Below are positions 11,756 to 22,471 of a stretch of 64,000 bases of DNA, piece by piece. The notes beneath the pieces are model-generated. The model was not told the origin of the DNA. It worked only from the letters and a program-made list of their open reading frames with translations, and did not search any database. Location: positions 744,001-808,000 of the forward strand of contig CP087219.1 in assembly GCA_020912385.1 (NCBI GenBank), in the 5' to 3' direction. How positions within the stretch are numbered: position 1 is the stretch's first letter; every line of letters begins with the position of its first letter. The DNA is from Neofusicoccum parvum. Its lineage: Eukaryota > Ascomycota > Dothideomycetes > Botryosphaeriales > Botryosphaeriaceae. Both the position numbers and the translations under genes were made by a program.

Positions 11756-12607
11756 ATGATCAGGATGTCCCCCAAAGCCGTTGACCTGCTCATCCTGGGG
11801 AGCGGATGGACCGCAACTTTCCTCATCCCGCAGCTCGACCAGGACGCCATCAGCTGGGCCGCCACCACAACCACTGGCCACGACGGCACCATCCCCTTCA
11901 AGTTCGACCCCAGCTCTTCCGATAAGGAGCAGTACGACAAGCTGCCCTCCGCCAAGACCGTCCTCGTTACCTTCCCGCTCAAAGGCTCCGGCCAATCCCG
12001 CCAGCTGACCTCCATGTACCGCAAGAGCCACGGCGACGAGAACAACTGGATCCAGCTGGGCTCTTCCCAAATCTTCGCGGACCCGCACTGGAACACCAGT
12101 GATTCATCCTATGACACCAAGAACGATCGTGCGGTTGCCGAGGACGAGCTGCGCGAATGTGTGTCTGGATGCGTTCTTAACCTCTCCGGCCTGTATGGCG
12201 GCAGCCGCAGACCAAACACCTGGGTCACCCGGGTGGCGAAGACCAAGGACCAGGTGAAGGCAAAGAACGCTCTTCACCTCGTCCACGGCGAAGACGTTGC
12301 GCGCGCCATCATTGCGGTGCACCGGAAGTTTACACCGGGGAAGAGATGGGTTGTGACTGATCTGCATGTGTACGATTGGTGGGATCTGATTCACGCGTGG
12401 GCACCTGAGGCTGAGGAGAAGGCAAAAGAGACGCTTGGCGAGGAAGAGGCGGCGAAGCTGGACTACAGGAAATGGGTGGCTGAGCTTATGGAAGAGGGGC
12501 ATGTCCGGGCGCTCCCAAGGAGCGCCGAAACTCTCGGGAGAGTGATTGACTCGAGGAGTTTCTGGAAGACAGTAGGAAGCTGGCCGATCCGGGGCAGAGT
12601 GGTTTAA
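11756..12607 (+). CDS. NAD(P)-binding Rossmann-fold protein, atypical SDR/epimerase-like
   Basis: This intronless gene encodes 283 residues. The N-terminus (VDLLILGSGWTATFLIPQL) has a beta-strand followed by a glycine-rich GxGxxxxF turn, as in nucleotide-binding domains of extended or atypical short-chain dehydrogenases. Later come the NLSGLYGG segment and HLVHGEDVARAIIAVH. Both are typical of NAD-dependent epimerase/dehydratase-like proteins, where H-x-x-D-V-A marks the helix after the last core strand. I do not see a standard YxxxK catalytic pair, so enzyme activity is unproven. The start is either 11756 or the Met three codons later (11765); the frame is open further upstream but without ATG. 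No neighbouring gene suggests a pathway. Confidence 0.8.
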   Translation: MIRMSPKAVDLLILGSGWTATFLIPQLDQDAISWAATTTTGHDGTIPFKFDPSSSDKEQYDKLPSAKTVLVTFPLKGSGQSRQLTSMYRKSHGDENNWIQLGSSQIFADPHWNTSDSSYDTKNDRAVAEDELRECVSGCVLNLSGLYGGSRRPNTWVTRVAKTKDQVKAKNALHLVHGEDVARAIIAVHRKFTPGKRWVVTDLHVYDWWDLIHAWAPEAEEKAKETLGEEEAAKLDYRKWVAELMEEGHVRALPRSAETLGRVIDSRSFWKTVGSWPIRGRVV

Positions 12608-14222
12608 GCCAACTCAATCTGGATATCGCGAGAAATAATCAAAAGCATCGTCTTTCACCTGGACTTGGCCCATGAGAGCACATTGTGAGTGGTCAAAACT
12701 GTTTTATAGCTGACTGTATTCTCGATGCAGGTGCTTCTTACCATATTTTCAACCCTCTATTCCCAGCGCTACCGTGGCGAGGCTCTTCGTCGGAAAGCCA
12801 TGCGTGCTAATGTGTCCACAAGACATTGCACTAGCATTTGATCAAAAGAGGATCAGGAAGGACAACGTAGTAACAACATGATTCAAAATTTGGAGGCATA
12901 AAGTAGCCAGAGAGCACAAGGAGAACAACAGCGATTCATACGTCCAGCCTGATTTCTATTCTTGTGGTTGCATTTCGGGAGGCCTAATGGGCTAAATATG
13001 GCACTTACCGCGAGCAAGGCAGATGGAGATGCTTCGTCTGATTCATTCTTTCGGGCTCTCAGAATACGGCATTTTTGGCCAGAGGGAGGATCAAGAAGGA
13101 TGTGGGGGAGAGGCGGGAATCGGGCAGCAGATCGGAAGCAAGCGTCCACACCACAAGATGACGGGATCCACTTGCAGTTCGCCTTGTAAGGCTGTCCGAA
13201 TCCGAATGCCGAGGAGAAACCCGCCAATTTCAAACCATATGGGAACAACCGCCGATCGTGTTCACTCATGACCTATCCACATCAAATGTCGGGTAGCCGT
13301 CCCGCATACAAAGCAGCCGGGATCTATCCTGTTTGCCGGCCGTACGCCAGCACTCCAGCCACACCTACAATCATTTTAGCCGGGTTGCCGCACGGAACGA
13401 TTCATACACGTACGTGTACGTAGCCGCACCCACAGCCACGATCTGAAAGCGGCTATGGGCACGCTCAGGCCCGGAGCTGTTACCCTGAAGTGATTGCCCG
13501 ATGCCAATGCGGCACGGGCCCGGCCAACCCCGCTGGCGGATGAGGCACTGCGTCTTGTGAGGTGACGCGGAATTTGTCCCTTCTGCCTGATTCTTAGGTA
13601 CGTAAACGCATGGCCGGCTGAGGCGTCGTGCCCGTTGCACAGATTAGCTAACTCTTCGCAGCGGCGGCCTGCTTCAGGCAGGTCCCATCCGACCAGCATC
13701 CAGAACGCCATTAGCAAGGTGAATTAAGGAGATCGAATCTCTCCAGGGCTAGTGCGCCGTTTGTGCGGCACGTTCCCGCGCGCTCCCTTCAAATTTCCAG
13801 GCGCGTGTTCCATGTCGGCGATCAGACGGCGTCAAGGCCTCGCAAGTCCGTCTTGGCTCTGCGAGCACGAGTCAACCACCACGCACCCAGACTTCCTCTA
13901 GTTCTGCCCCAGTAGGAAGGCGAGACATGGGCCACGGTTCTTCCGGCTCTGCCACCGGGACTCATGTTGGCTGAGCCACAGGTCGGCAAAAAAGCATTTC
14001 CAGTCAGCCCACCGAGACGTCCCTGCGAAGTCCTGCATGCGCATCTGCTCATCACCCCAAGCGAGCCCTATGATTTTGCGCCCCGACTCTGCCCCGCGTG
14101 GGAAAAAGGACGGCAAGATGTTTAAAACATTCACAGACCTCGTCTTTCGCCATGCTTGAATCCCGCCTTTCCGCCGTCAATCCCTCTGTCCCGGGTTCCG
14201 ATCAACAGCACCAGAGATCGCC
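12608..14222. other. Intergenic region, nothing recognised
   Basis: About 1.6 kb between two plus-strand genes. A 14-bp palindrome, TACACGTACGTGTA, lies at 13405-13418. A sequence near 13727-13743 resembles a T-arm but has no matching acceptor stem. No supported coding frame was found. Confidence 0.4.
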
Positions 14223-15618
14223 ATGGCCGGAGAGGACAGGGGCCCAGTCCTGCTCTGGAACACCTTCGTGTTTGGCTCGCTCGCCATCCTACTCGTGGGC
14301 CTGCGTCTTGGCTTTCGAGGATATCGCAGGCGCTTGGATCTTTCGGATTACTGCATTCTCATTGCCCTGGTATGCGCCGTCGCCGCTGGTGTTTTTCCTC
14401 TTCTGACGATTATGCCAGGCATGCTCGATAGCCCAAGAGTGCTTCAACGTCATACGTGAGTAATGCCAGCCTTCGCATTCACACCCAAAAATGTCTGACA
14501 TTTCCAAGCCGTTATCCAGTATGGCTACGGCCAGCATGCCGCAGACATTCCAGCATCAATCAAGGCCTCAACTGTTCCAAAGAAAGTAAGACAACCAAAC
14601 CTCCCATGCATACAGCACAGTGACTGATCAACTGCAGCTTTCTTTCGCGAACATGGTCGTCTTCAAGCCGACCTACCTATTCACTAAACTATCCCTCTGC
14701 CTGGTCTACGCCCAGCTCTTCAAACGAGCTGATTCGCTCACCGTGCGCATCACACGCGTCCTCGTCTACTTGACGACCTTTGTTGTTGTGGGCTATTACG
14801 GTGCCGCAACAATTGTCAGCATCTTCCAGTGTACGCCGATCGAGAAGTCGTACTTCTCCAAGACGCCTGGCAACTGCATCGACCTCGTGCAGTTCAGATT
14901 CAGCGGGCATGCCGTCAACATCATTACAAGCATCATGGTCATCGCGATCCCGCTGCCTGCGCTCTTCCAGATGAAGGACAAGCGGCCAGAGATCAAGCAG
15001 CTACTCTTCCTCATCCTGCTCGGCCTTGTGTACGTCATGTTCCACTCGCCATCTCGGCCCTCCGCTAACGTCCCTCATCCAGACACACCAGCTGCGCCAT
15101 CACCCGTCTCGTCCTACAATTCTACCCCGATCCAGCAGCAAAGTCAGATCCGCAATGTAAGCTCTCACCACCATTCCATCCTTCATACTCGTGGTTTCTG
15201 ACAGCCACACCCAGGGGCCAACACCATCCCCAACACCATTGCAATGGTCGAAATGGACGTCGGAATCATCGCCGCCTCGCTCGTCGTCATGCGCCCGTGC
15301 TTCCAGTTCCTGTACAACATCGCCACCGGCCGCTCCAACGCCGATCTACTCGTCAGCACGCGCACCGGCGGCGGCTACTCCAACTCCAAGCTGTCGAGCT
15401 TTGGCGGCACGGGCACGCATATGTCTCGGAGAGACAGGAAGATGAGCAGAGCCATGGACATAGAGATGGAGAGCCGGTTGGTGGCGAGTCGAGGGGGAAG
15501 CATGTCTGGTGGCGGAGTAGGGGTGGTGGCAGAGGAAAGAGAAAGCTTTGGGAGCGGAGCGGGGCAGGCGGTGGAATATGAAGTGTTGGAGTTTCATGGG
15601 AAGGAGAGGAGGAACTGA
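14223..15618 (+). CDS. Fungal rhodopsin-domain (PTH11-like) 7TM membrane protein 2
   Basis: This is a second member of the fungal rhodopsin/PTH11-like family. There are six exons: 14223-14369, 14419-14455, 14509-14585, 14638-15029, 15083-15156 and 15215-15618, giving 376 residues. Visible family features are LDLSDYCILIAL in helix 2, QYGYGQHAADIP in the first loop and FKPTYLFTKLSLCLVYAQLF in helix 3. FQCTPIEKSYF with a later Cys at GNCIDL is the conserved extracellular pair. SDPQWANTIPNTIAMVEMD precedes helix 7. The Gly/Ser-rich cytoplasmic tail is about 110 residues. Introns carry good branch points (TCTGACGA, GCTAACG). It shares family and topology with the 5.2-6.6 kb gene but is too different for a recent duplicate. 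Ligand unknown. Confidence 0.9.
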
Positions 15619-16698
15619 GGGAAGAGCAAGGAAACGGTGAGGCTGCTGCCATTCTTCTGCTGTGCATATACATTTCTTTCCTTTGTCTTTTTTCTTTTCT
15701 TTTTCACATAGATGTTTGGCACAAACATTGAGACGAGATACATGAGGATACAAAAAAAAAGGAGAAAAGGAAGACTCACATCGGCGCCTGATATCCCGTT
15801 CGACGGTCCACGCATTCCACCATCCAAACAGCTGCAAGAGAGCGTGGAGCACTTGCTCGGCACCTGAGAGCCTGAAGGCCACGCGACCGGCAGACACGCA
15901 AGCTCAAGCAACCACGATCCAGACCAACCCGACACTCGGGACCAGCCAGCCACTCCCCAGCACCCCTGCCGGTCCGCGCGGACGGAAGTCTCACCACCCT
16001 TCATCTTCCGCGATCCGAACAAAAGAGACGAAAGCCGCCGCCGCCGACGCCGCCCGCCGACGACGGATAGCAACGACAAGGACCGGGAGCGGGCTGTGCC
16101 GCATTGATGTGGATCCTCACCGCCGTATCTGAAGATTGACAGGACCGTTTTACCCGGCTTGGCCCTTTTACTTTTTGGCAACAGCCGCGCCGTGGGTGTG
16201 CTTTTTGTTTTCTGCAGACACACCACCACTTCACCCGCCCTGCCGATTCCGCCTCGGCCTGGAAAAATCTTCAACGGCCGTCGTTTTCACGCTTGCAGTT
16301 GACGAGGGAAGTGATATCTGCGCGAGGTCTCATTGTTGCTCGTGTTCCTGATCTCCTGGCGTGCATCGATCGAGTCAGGGCCGTGGAGAGGCCCCACACG
16401 GCTCGCTCAATCGCCAGCGCTCGCAAATCGCCAGGGGATGCTCCAGAACGATCTGACCTGACTTTTGGTCTCACTCGCGGCGTCTGCCGCTTTGCATGCC
16501 CTCTGCACAGATCTTCCGGCCGAGCGTGTGTGTGGCTGGTGACTCCATCGTCGGCTACTTGGGCGGTAGATTCCGCACCTCTGTGTGTACACGCCTGGAT
16601 GGAAGATAGGAACGCTCCAAGTTACGATTGAGAAGAAGAAAAAATAGCTATAAGCAAGTTACAATAAGATAGCGTCAACACACCGCAACTCCTCCTCT
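15619..16698. other. Convergent intergenic region, nothing recognised
   Basis: This space lies between the stops of the second 7TM gene (+) and the tannase gene (-). It contains CT-rich and A-rich stretches, including nine A at 15752-15760, and no supported coding frame or RNA gene. Confidence 0.4.
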
Positions 16699-18570
16699 TC
16701 AAGCCCACCACGGGCTCCCCCAAGGATTCCCACCCTTGGGCGGCCACCCGCCGCCGCCCACGCCGCCAAAGCCGCCCTCGCCGTCGTCGACGAACCTGCA
16801 CTCCCAGCTGTCGGGATCGTTCGGGTCGCGGCCGTCGCCGAGGAAGGTGTTCCGGCGCGGGTACATGCAGTGGCGGCGCTGGAAGGCGACGCCGTCGGCG
16901 ACGACGTCGCCGGCGAACTTGGTGCCGGTGATGGAGTCGGGCGGGGCGGCGTCCTCGACCCAGGCGACCATGGCGGCCAGCACGTTGTTGGCGGGGGTGA
17001 AGGGGATGCCGGCGGCGGGGGCGCCGCCGCCCTGGCCGAGCACCCAGGCGCCGGGCCCGCTGTTGCAGTGGTTCATGCCGCTGACGCGGAAGAAGCGGAA
17101 GAAGGCGTCGGTGTCGGCGTACGAGTAGCGCATGCCGCGGCGCAGGCTCTCGTAGAAGCGCGGCGTGTTGAACGACGAGATCTGGTTGTCCTGCTGCCCG
17201 TGGTACGACAGCAGCTTGCCGCCGCGCTTCTGGAAGCGCGCCAGCGACGTTGGCCACGTGCGGATGTTGGCCGGGTTGCGCGCGTCCGCCACCAGCGCGT
17301 CGAGCGCGGTGAAGGTCGACGCGTCCCACGACGGGTCGTAGATGACGTACTTGAACCAGTCGTCCGAGTACGAGAACGGCTTGCCGGCGTAGAGCTTCTC
17401 GACCGCGCCCGTCTCGCTGCCCGGCTGCATGGCCGGGAAGATGAGCGCGTTGTCGAGCCCGAAGAAGGGGCTGAAGATCTGGCGCACGATGCCGACCTGC
17501 ACGGCGTTGAGGCAGCTGGTGGCGTTGCTGCTGGTGGCCGTGCAGAGCAGGGTCTCCGGCCGGAAGTGGCAGAGCGTGGGGTCTTCGATTATGCCGTCCG
17601 AGACACCGTCGATGTCGTCGCACTCTGGGGGCGGGGTGAGCATTGCGGTTGCCGCACACGGCTCTCAAGGGGAAGACTCACGGGCAAGGATCTCATTGTG
17701 GATGGTGGTCTTCCACGTGTCGGCGGAGATGAAGTTTTCGGAGCCGAGCGCGCCGGTGATGGTGTAGAAGCTGGCTCTCCATGAGACCAGGTTGTTGAAG
17801 TCCACGGCCGGGGCGCCTGCCACAATGCCGTCGAAGTCGTCGGGGAACTTCTCGGCGGCCTTGATGCCCATGCGGCCACCCAGGGAGCAGCCCAGGTAGT
17901 AGGACTTGCCGATGTCCTCCTCGTAGAAGCGCTTGGCGAGCTTCTTGCCGGTCGTGGTGGACACGTGCAGGCTGGTGGTGTCAGCGTGAAGTGCGTGGCG
18001 GGTGTTCAGTCAGGGTGCTCACGATCTCCAGGCAAAGTCCCTCTTGATCTCGTCGTTCTGGTAGAAGGCGTTGCCGTACGTGCCGTTGTGGCCGTTGTTG
18101 GCGCCCACGGCGGCGAAGCCGTTCAGAGAGGTGTAGGCAAGGTCTTCGTACTTGACGCCTGTTGTGCGTGTCAGTGCATCGCTTCACGTGCGGAGGGCCG
18201 GATGCAGGGAACACATACACCCGTCAATGCCGCCATTGCCCGTGGCCAGAAACCGGCCGGTCCACTCACGCGGGAGCCACATCTCCCAGGTGATGCTGGA
18301 CTTGTCCGACGTCGGAATGGACAGGGCGATGCGGCAGATGTCGGCCGAGACCAGCTGGCTGGCGCGGTTGCATGTTGCGTCGTTGTCCGGGAAGGTGAGC
18401 GTGGTGCCGGCGGAGACGAACTCGCGGGCGGTCCTCGTGGAGTTGGAGACATACTTCTCGGGCTCAAACGAGAGACATCTCTGCTGGAAGGGATCCGTGC
18501 TGTTGGTTACGGCGGCGGTGGCGAGCGACACGAGCAGGCCCAGCGAGCTGAGCACGAGACGGGCGGCCAT
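16699..18570 (-). CDS. Secreted tannase/feruloyl esterase family protein
   Basis: This is a secreted serine esterase of the tannase/feruloyl esterase family, which cleaves galloyl or feruloyl esters of plant phenolics. Exons are 18570-18219, 18158-18023, 17971-17682 and 17624-16699, giving 567 residues. It begins with a signal peptide (MAARLVLSSLGLLVSLATAA). The catalytic triad is visible as S192 in LGCSLGGRMG, D405 in YHGQQDNQIS and H445 in SGMNHCNSGPG. The neighbouring Cys191 and Cys446 form the CS-D-HC arrangement known for this family, where a disulfide ties Ser and His together. DGVSDGIIEDP near 266 matches the calcium-binding loop. The last 30 residues are Gly/Trp-rich (GGFGGVGGGGWPPKGG), an unusual tail. 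Tannase and feruloyl esterase cannot be told apart from sequence alone. Confidence 0.95.
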
Positions 18571-19521
18571 GGTTGGTCCGGGGCGCAGTCTGCTCAGGCC
18601 GGGGTCTGGAAAACGAAACAGGTCCTCGAAGGCAGAGGTGCAGCAGCAGCAGCAGCAACAAGAGGCAGCCGCTCCAGCAGGAAGCAGGCGTTTGGCAATT
18701 TATCCGAGAGCACAACGTCAATCTCGAGGCAGCGACGCAGGGGCACGGCTCGGCTGCACTACATGGCCCAAATCTCGGAAGTTGCCCAAAAGTCCTCCAG
18801 ATCCGGGGTCGAGCTGGCTGCTGTGCCACACAATGACTCTGGGCGAGAAAGCCGGTGCCGGGTAACGCGGCGGCCCGGGCTGCGCCTTTTAACGGCCAGC
18901 CAGGCGAGCCAGGGCCCATGACACGGCCCGGACCCCGCTGCGGGGCAGCCTGATGAGCGGCCGAGCCGCAGCCCAGGCGTGCCTTCTGGCAACTGCCGCC
19001 AATCTATTCCACCAATGAATACGAGCCGCGCCTTTCTCTGGAACAGCGCCGCCCTAATGAAGGGCTGCAGGACGCCGCGCCATATCGCACGCCTCCATTC
19101 CGGATTCGTGGGTCAGCCGCCAGACCACTTCAGCCACCCGCGTCTTCAGGAGAGGGAGCCTGCCGACGTTCGCATGCCATTGAAATATGCGCCTCAGCCT
19201 TTCTGCAGAAGTCGCAGCTGCCCTGTCCGGTTTTTCCAAGCATGTGTTGGTGGGCCAATCATGTGTGCGCCGTTCCTGCAGCACCAAGCCCTGCACGCCG
19301 CAAATCGCCAAGAGCCCACGCCGGACCTTCCCCATCGCGTGCTGTGATGCGAAATAAAATTGCCGAGAATCGGAAGGAGGTCGGTAAGGTGCCGATATCC
19401 GCAAAGCTAGGGAAAACAGAAATGAAAATATCTGAATCCTTTCAGTGAACTCGGAAATCTGCCAGGGGATGGAGAGGCAGGAAAATCTGCTGGTGTTAGT
19501 AGATGGCTCCGTCAGTTGCCG
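18571..19521. other. Tannase promoter region with CAG-rich tract
   Basis: This is upstream of the tannase start codon at 18570. A CAG/CAA triplet tract lies at about 18637-18662. No gene is recognised. Composition becomes AT-richer from about 19340 onward. Confidence 0.45.
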
Positions 19522-20163
19522 CTAATCGATCTTTTGGTAGATTGAAGCTCGCTCTTCTGCATCTTCAACACTCGGAATCTTCCTCTTTTTCTTCTCCTGT
19601 GCTGGACAGGTATGGTCGTCTTCATCGGAACCTGGAGACAGCTTGGTACGCTGAATCCTTCTTCGCCCCCTGCCAATTTTTTCCCAGAGATAGAAAGCCA
19701 GATCATCCGTGGTTTTCTCGGACAGACCTTCGCCGGCCATCCTGCGAGCTCAGATGCGATAGCACAGAGCGTCATCCATGTCCCTCCAGGAGCATTCGAA
19801 GAAGTATGGCTGCCATTCTTGCATCAAGCTCCTCATACCAAGCGAAGTGTCATCCGGAAAATTAAAAATCGCCTTCAAGTCGACCCTGTAAATCGCCGGC
19901 TTCCGCGCCTGGTGAACCAGGGCTCTTGGGTTCTTAACCCATATCTACTCCCAGAAAATCTCCCGTTCTTAGCATACAAGTTTGAATAAGTCCACGGAAG
20001 GGTGCTCAGAAAGCTTGAGCATGTAGACGCCGTCAGTCCAGGGTAGAACGAATCCTATGAGAGTATGACTGTGAATTTCGACCTGGTATTCATCTCAAAA
20101 GGCCAAAAACTTCCTCCATTTTAACCACATTCTGAGACCATAAACAAAATTATCTTCACCTCA
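19522..20163 (-). pseudogene. Nonsense-riddled coding relic of unknown family
   Basis: One minus-strand frame can be followed from about 20163 to a stop at 19522. It has protein-like composition (for example SLMQEWQPYFFECSW and DDLAFYLWEKIGRG) but is broken by in-frame stops at 20161-20163 (TGA), 20095-20097 (TGA), 19969-19971 (TAA), 19945-19947 (TAG) and 19750-19752 (TGA). Each could arise from one C-to-T or G-to-A change (CGA, CAA, CAG or TGG codons). The C-terminal part is Lys/Glu-rich (EEKKKRKIPSVEDAEE-like). I do not recognise the family. Introns could account for one or two stops but not easily all. It sits at the edge of the AT-richer island. Confidence 0.45.
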
Positions 20164-20575
20164 ACCTTTGAAAAACTAACGCTTCACCAGATAGAACAAC
20201 TAACACTTAAGAGTAATATGCTTCCCTGACTATTTTAGTATTGATGGAATTCCGAATTCTGATCCTTTGGAGCTTGCATGCTTAGCTGTTAGTTGGCCAA
20301 CCCGTCGTAGTTAAATACATGCCGTCGAATGTACCAGCATCACCGGACAGGACGATGTTGTGCCTGGAAACTTGGTTGCTGGAAGACTTTTTCGATTCTG
20401 AAGTCGGAATGGCAAGTCGAGCCCTTCCAGTTTCACCGCTCATAATTTCACTGTGCTAACGTGGCGTCTCAGGCCTCTTCATTTGTTCCCGGGGAGGTTC
20501 AGACTGTCAGGGAACGCGATACGTGATAGTATGGTCATGGATCGGGATCCGTACGTGGATAGATTAGGCAGGCAC

Positions 20576-20619
20576 GTGGATTGCGGTCTAGGAAAGGCGA
20601 TTCACGGACCGCAATCCAC
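20576..20619. repeat. Perfect 13-bp inverted repeat, 18-nt loop
   Basis: GTGGATTGCGGTC at 20576-20588 and its exact reverse complement GACCGCAATCCAC at 20607-20619 flank an 18-nt spacer. The hairpin begins just beyond the stop of the minus-strand relic at 20625. It could be a 3'-end hairpin, the terminal repeat of a very small element, or an operator; nothing decides between them. Confidence 0.75.
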
Positions 20620-20624
20620 CATCA

Positions 20625-21230
20625 TCAATCAACAATCATACACTCATCACTGACGACCAATATCCTGATCTCGTTGCCCATCACAGACGGTTGGTGGCCA
20701 CCCAGGGCCTGGGGTAACACCGGCTTCTTTTTCGTATGTATTTCTTGACTTGAAGAACCCAAAACAGAGGCTAGTTGAGGTGAGGCAAAATCGAGAGAAG
20801 TCGGGTGTTCCAAATCTTGCATACATTCGTCAGACTGTCTCAACTGAGAAGGTGACCGAGGGAAAGCTGAATGTGACTCGGTATAGCTGTCCTGAGAGAC
20901 GGAGTGATCCTCTGGAAATTTCCTAGGCATTCCAACATGAAGTTGAGGTGGGAATGGAGTGGAAACGCTAGGTTCCTCTGCAACTGATGCGTCAATCAGG
21001 TGCTGGTCTGGATTATTGGACAGTAGTAAAAGAGGCGAAACTAAGCTCTGAGTGTCCCCTTCTAACTCAAGCTACTCTACAGGAAAGGCTCCTAGAATGC
21101 ACTCGAGTGAGCTCCTCTCAGTACGTTGTGAGCCCCCCATGATGGCGGTTGCGCGATGTGGAAGAGCTATCGAGATAGGGTGGGGGTGCCAGTAGGTGTT
21201 CTGGAAGTCCTTATAACTTCAAAGTTAGAC
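20625..21230 (-). pseudogene. Second nonsense-interrupted coding relic
   Basis: A minus-strand frame is open for about 149 codons from 21071 to 20625, long for such AT-rich DNA. It continues upstream past a TAG at 21072-21074 through about 45 further sense codons to a TAA near 21211-21213. It is Ser/Pro/Leu-rich with segments such as PPPYLDSSSTSRATAIM, MPRKFPEDHSVSQDSY and LEHPTSLDFASPQLAS. The first Met in the main segment is at 20930. Family unknown. The two interruptions fit single transitions from CAG or CAA. It is in a different frame from the 19.5-20.2 kb relic, so I treat it separately; both could be parts of one decayed gene with lost splice sites. Confidence 0.4.
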
Positions 21231-21835
21231 CCTAGATGCTCCAGTCGGGAGGCACATTGTGAGGCAGGCGATATTCCACTGAAAGAAGCTTTGTTGTGTT
21301 AAAATTATCCCGGACAGTTAAACATAAACATGTGAAGCGCAGCCCGTTTTTCTCGGCACTACATTGAATATATGCCACATGTAGTATTTAACACGTCATT
21401 ATCTCAAGCAAATATCTTGGCTTGTTTCTAAAACTAAGTGAGTCGTCCGACAGATATTCGAAAAGGAAAGCTATCAATCGTTAAAGTTTAATATAGAAGA
21501 GAATTTCATTCATCACAGAACCCAAAAAATGGAAACCAAGCAACGTGATATAAAGAAAATTTACTTACAGCAACCCAACAGTAATACGGAGTTTAGAATT
21601 GTGATTACGAATGAAGTGTTTGGGAAATATGTAAGAGAAATATGCGGCGTGCTGTTATGCGAATTCCATCACATTAGCCTGACTAATGTATGTTGCTGTA
21701 TGAAATAGTATTTTAGAGAATTCAATGCTCAGAGCCGTGCATTTATACATCCGCAATAAATGGCATTGAATTATTAGCAGCGATGTTGTAGATTCTGGAC
21801 AAATATAGATCATACAGGTTGCGACGGCCAATAGC
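21231..21835. other. AT-rich gene-free stretch
   Basis: This is the most AT-rich part of the window, with many stops in all frames and no recognisable feature. It lies in the centre of the island that also carries the three relics. Confidence 0.6.
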
Positions 21836-22471
21836 ATGGCCAAAGAGCAAATAGGGAATTCACTACTTTTGTGGAAAGATCTGGACAACGCCTTACAGTT
21901 CAGAGAAAGGAAAGGCTTTCTTGTTTATTATCCTTCTCTTTGGTGGGGAGTGGTGCGAAAGTTCGTGCCGGTGGAGATAGCCGATGGAGTGAAAGCGATG
22001 GCTTATGCACCCATGGCCAGGGCAGTAAACGTTCTCAATGATATTATTGGATTATGACTAACTGAAAATTGGCGTTGTGCGAACAGTGATGAGTTCAACA
22101 TCGATACAGTCGTATCAGAACTGTCTATTGGGAAAAATGAGTTCTTTCAATTGGTGAGAAGCTTTCCCCGAGTAAGAGAGATGAGCGTATCCTCCAGCCA
22201 GCTTTGTCAGGGCCTATCCTTAAGAAGCAGGGTTGAGGCAAAGGAACACCGGAGATATCAGCTTGGCTACCCGCATAACAGCTTGGAGAAGATGTATTTG
22301 CTTGAACATGTTTGGTTGATGCCGGTGGGACGGACCAATTGTGAATGCTACCATGAGCCTGTGTTCAATGGAGCCTTACTAGTTCCCTGGTTGTATAAAT
22401 GCCTAGAAGAGCATGAGAAGAGGAGAAAAAAAAAGGCTGAATACCAGCCATTGAGGGTCGGGTTTGGATAA
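21836..22471 (+). pseudogene. Third coding relic, one in-frame TGA
   Basis: From an ATG at 21836 a single frame runs 211 codons to a stop at 22471, interrupted only by TGA at 22055-22057. The product would start MAKEQIGNSLLLWKDLDNAL and includes LEKMYLLEHVWLMPVGRTNCECYHEP and a Lys/Arg-rich end (EHEKRRKKKAEY). I tried an intron around the TGA. GTAAAC at about 22024 with a CTAAC branch point and an acceptor near 22086 gives the wrong phase, so a nonsense mutation is more likely than splicing. No family recognised. It could still be a real gene with unusual splicing. Confidence 0.4.

Noticed and set aside
13720..13760. Possible tRNA: T-arm-like GGAGATCGAATCTCTCC
   Set aside because: The loop is out of register with the TTCRANY consensus on both strands and no matching acceptor stem or D-arm lies at the right distance.
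17965..18921. Plus-strand frame of 318 codons
   Set aside because: Antisense to tannase exons 1 and 2 and its promoter; no family resemblance.
22024..22086. Intron that would remove the TGA of the 21.8-22.5 kb relic
   Set aside because: The GTAAAC donor is phase 0 but the only good acceptor needs two carried bases, so the joined frame would fail at once.
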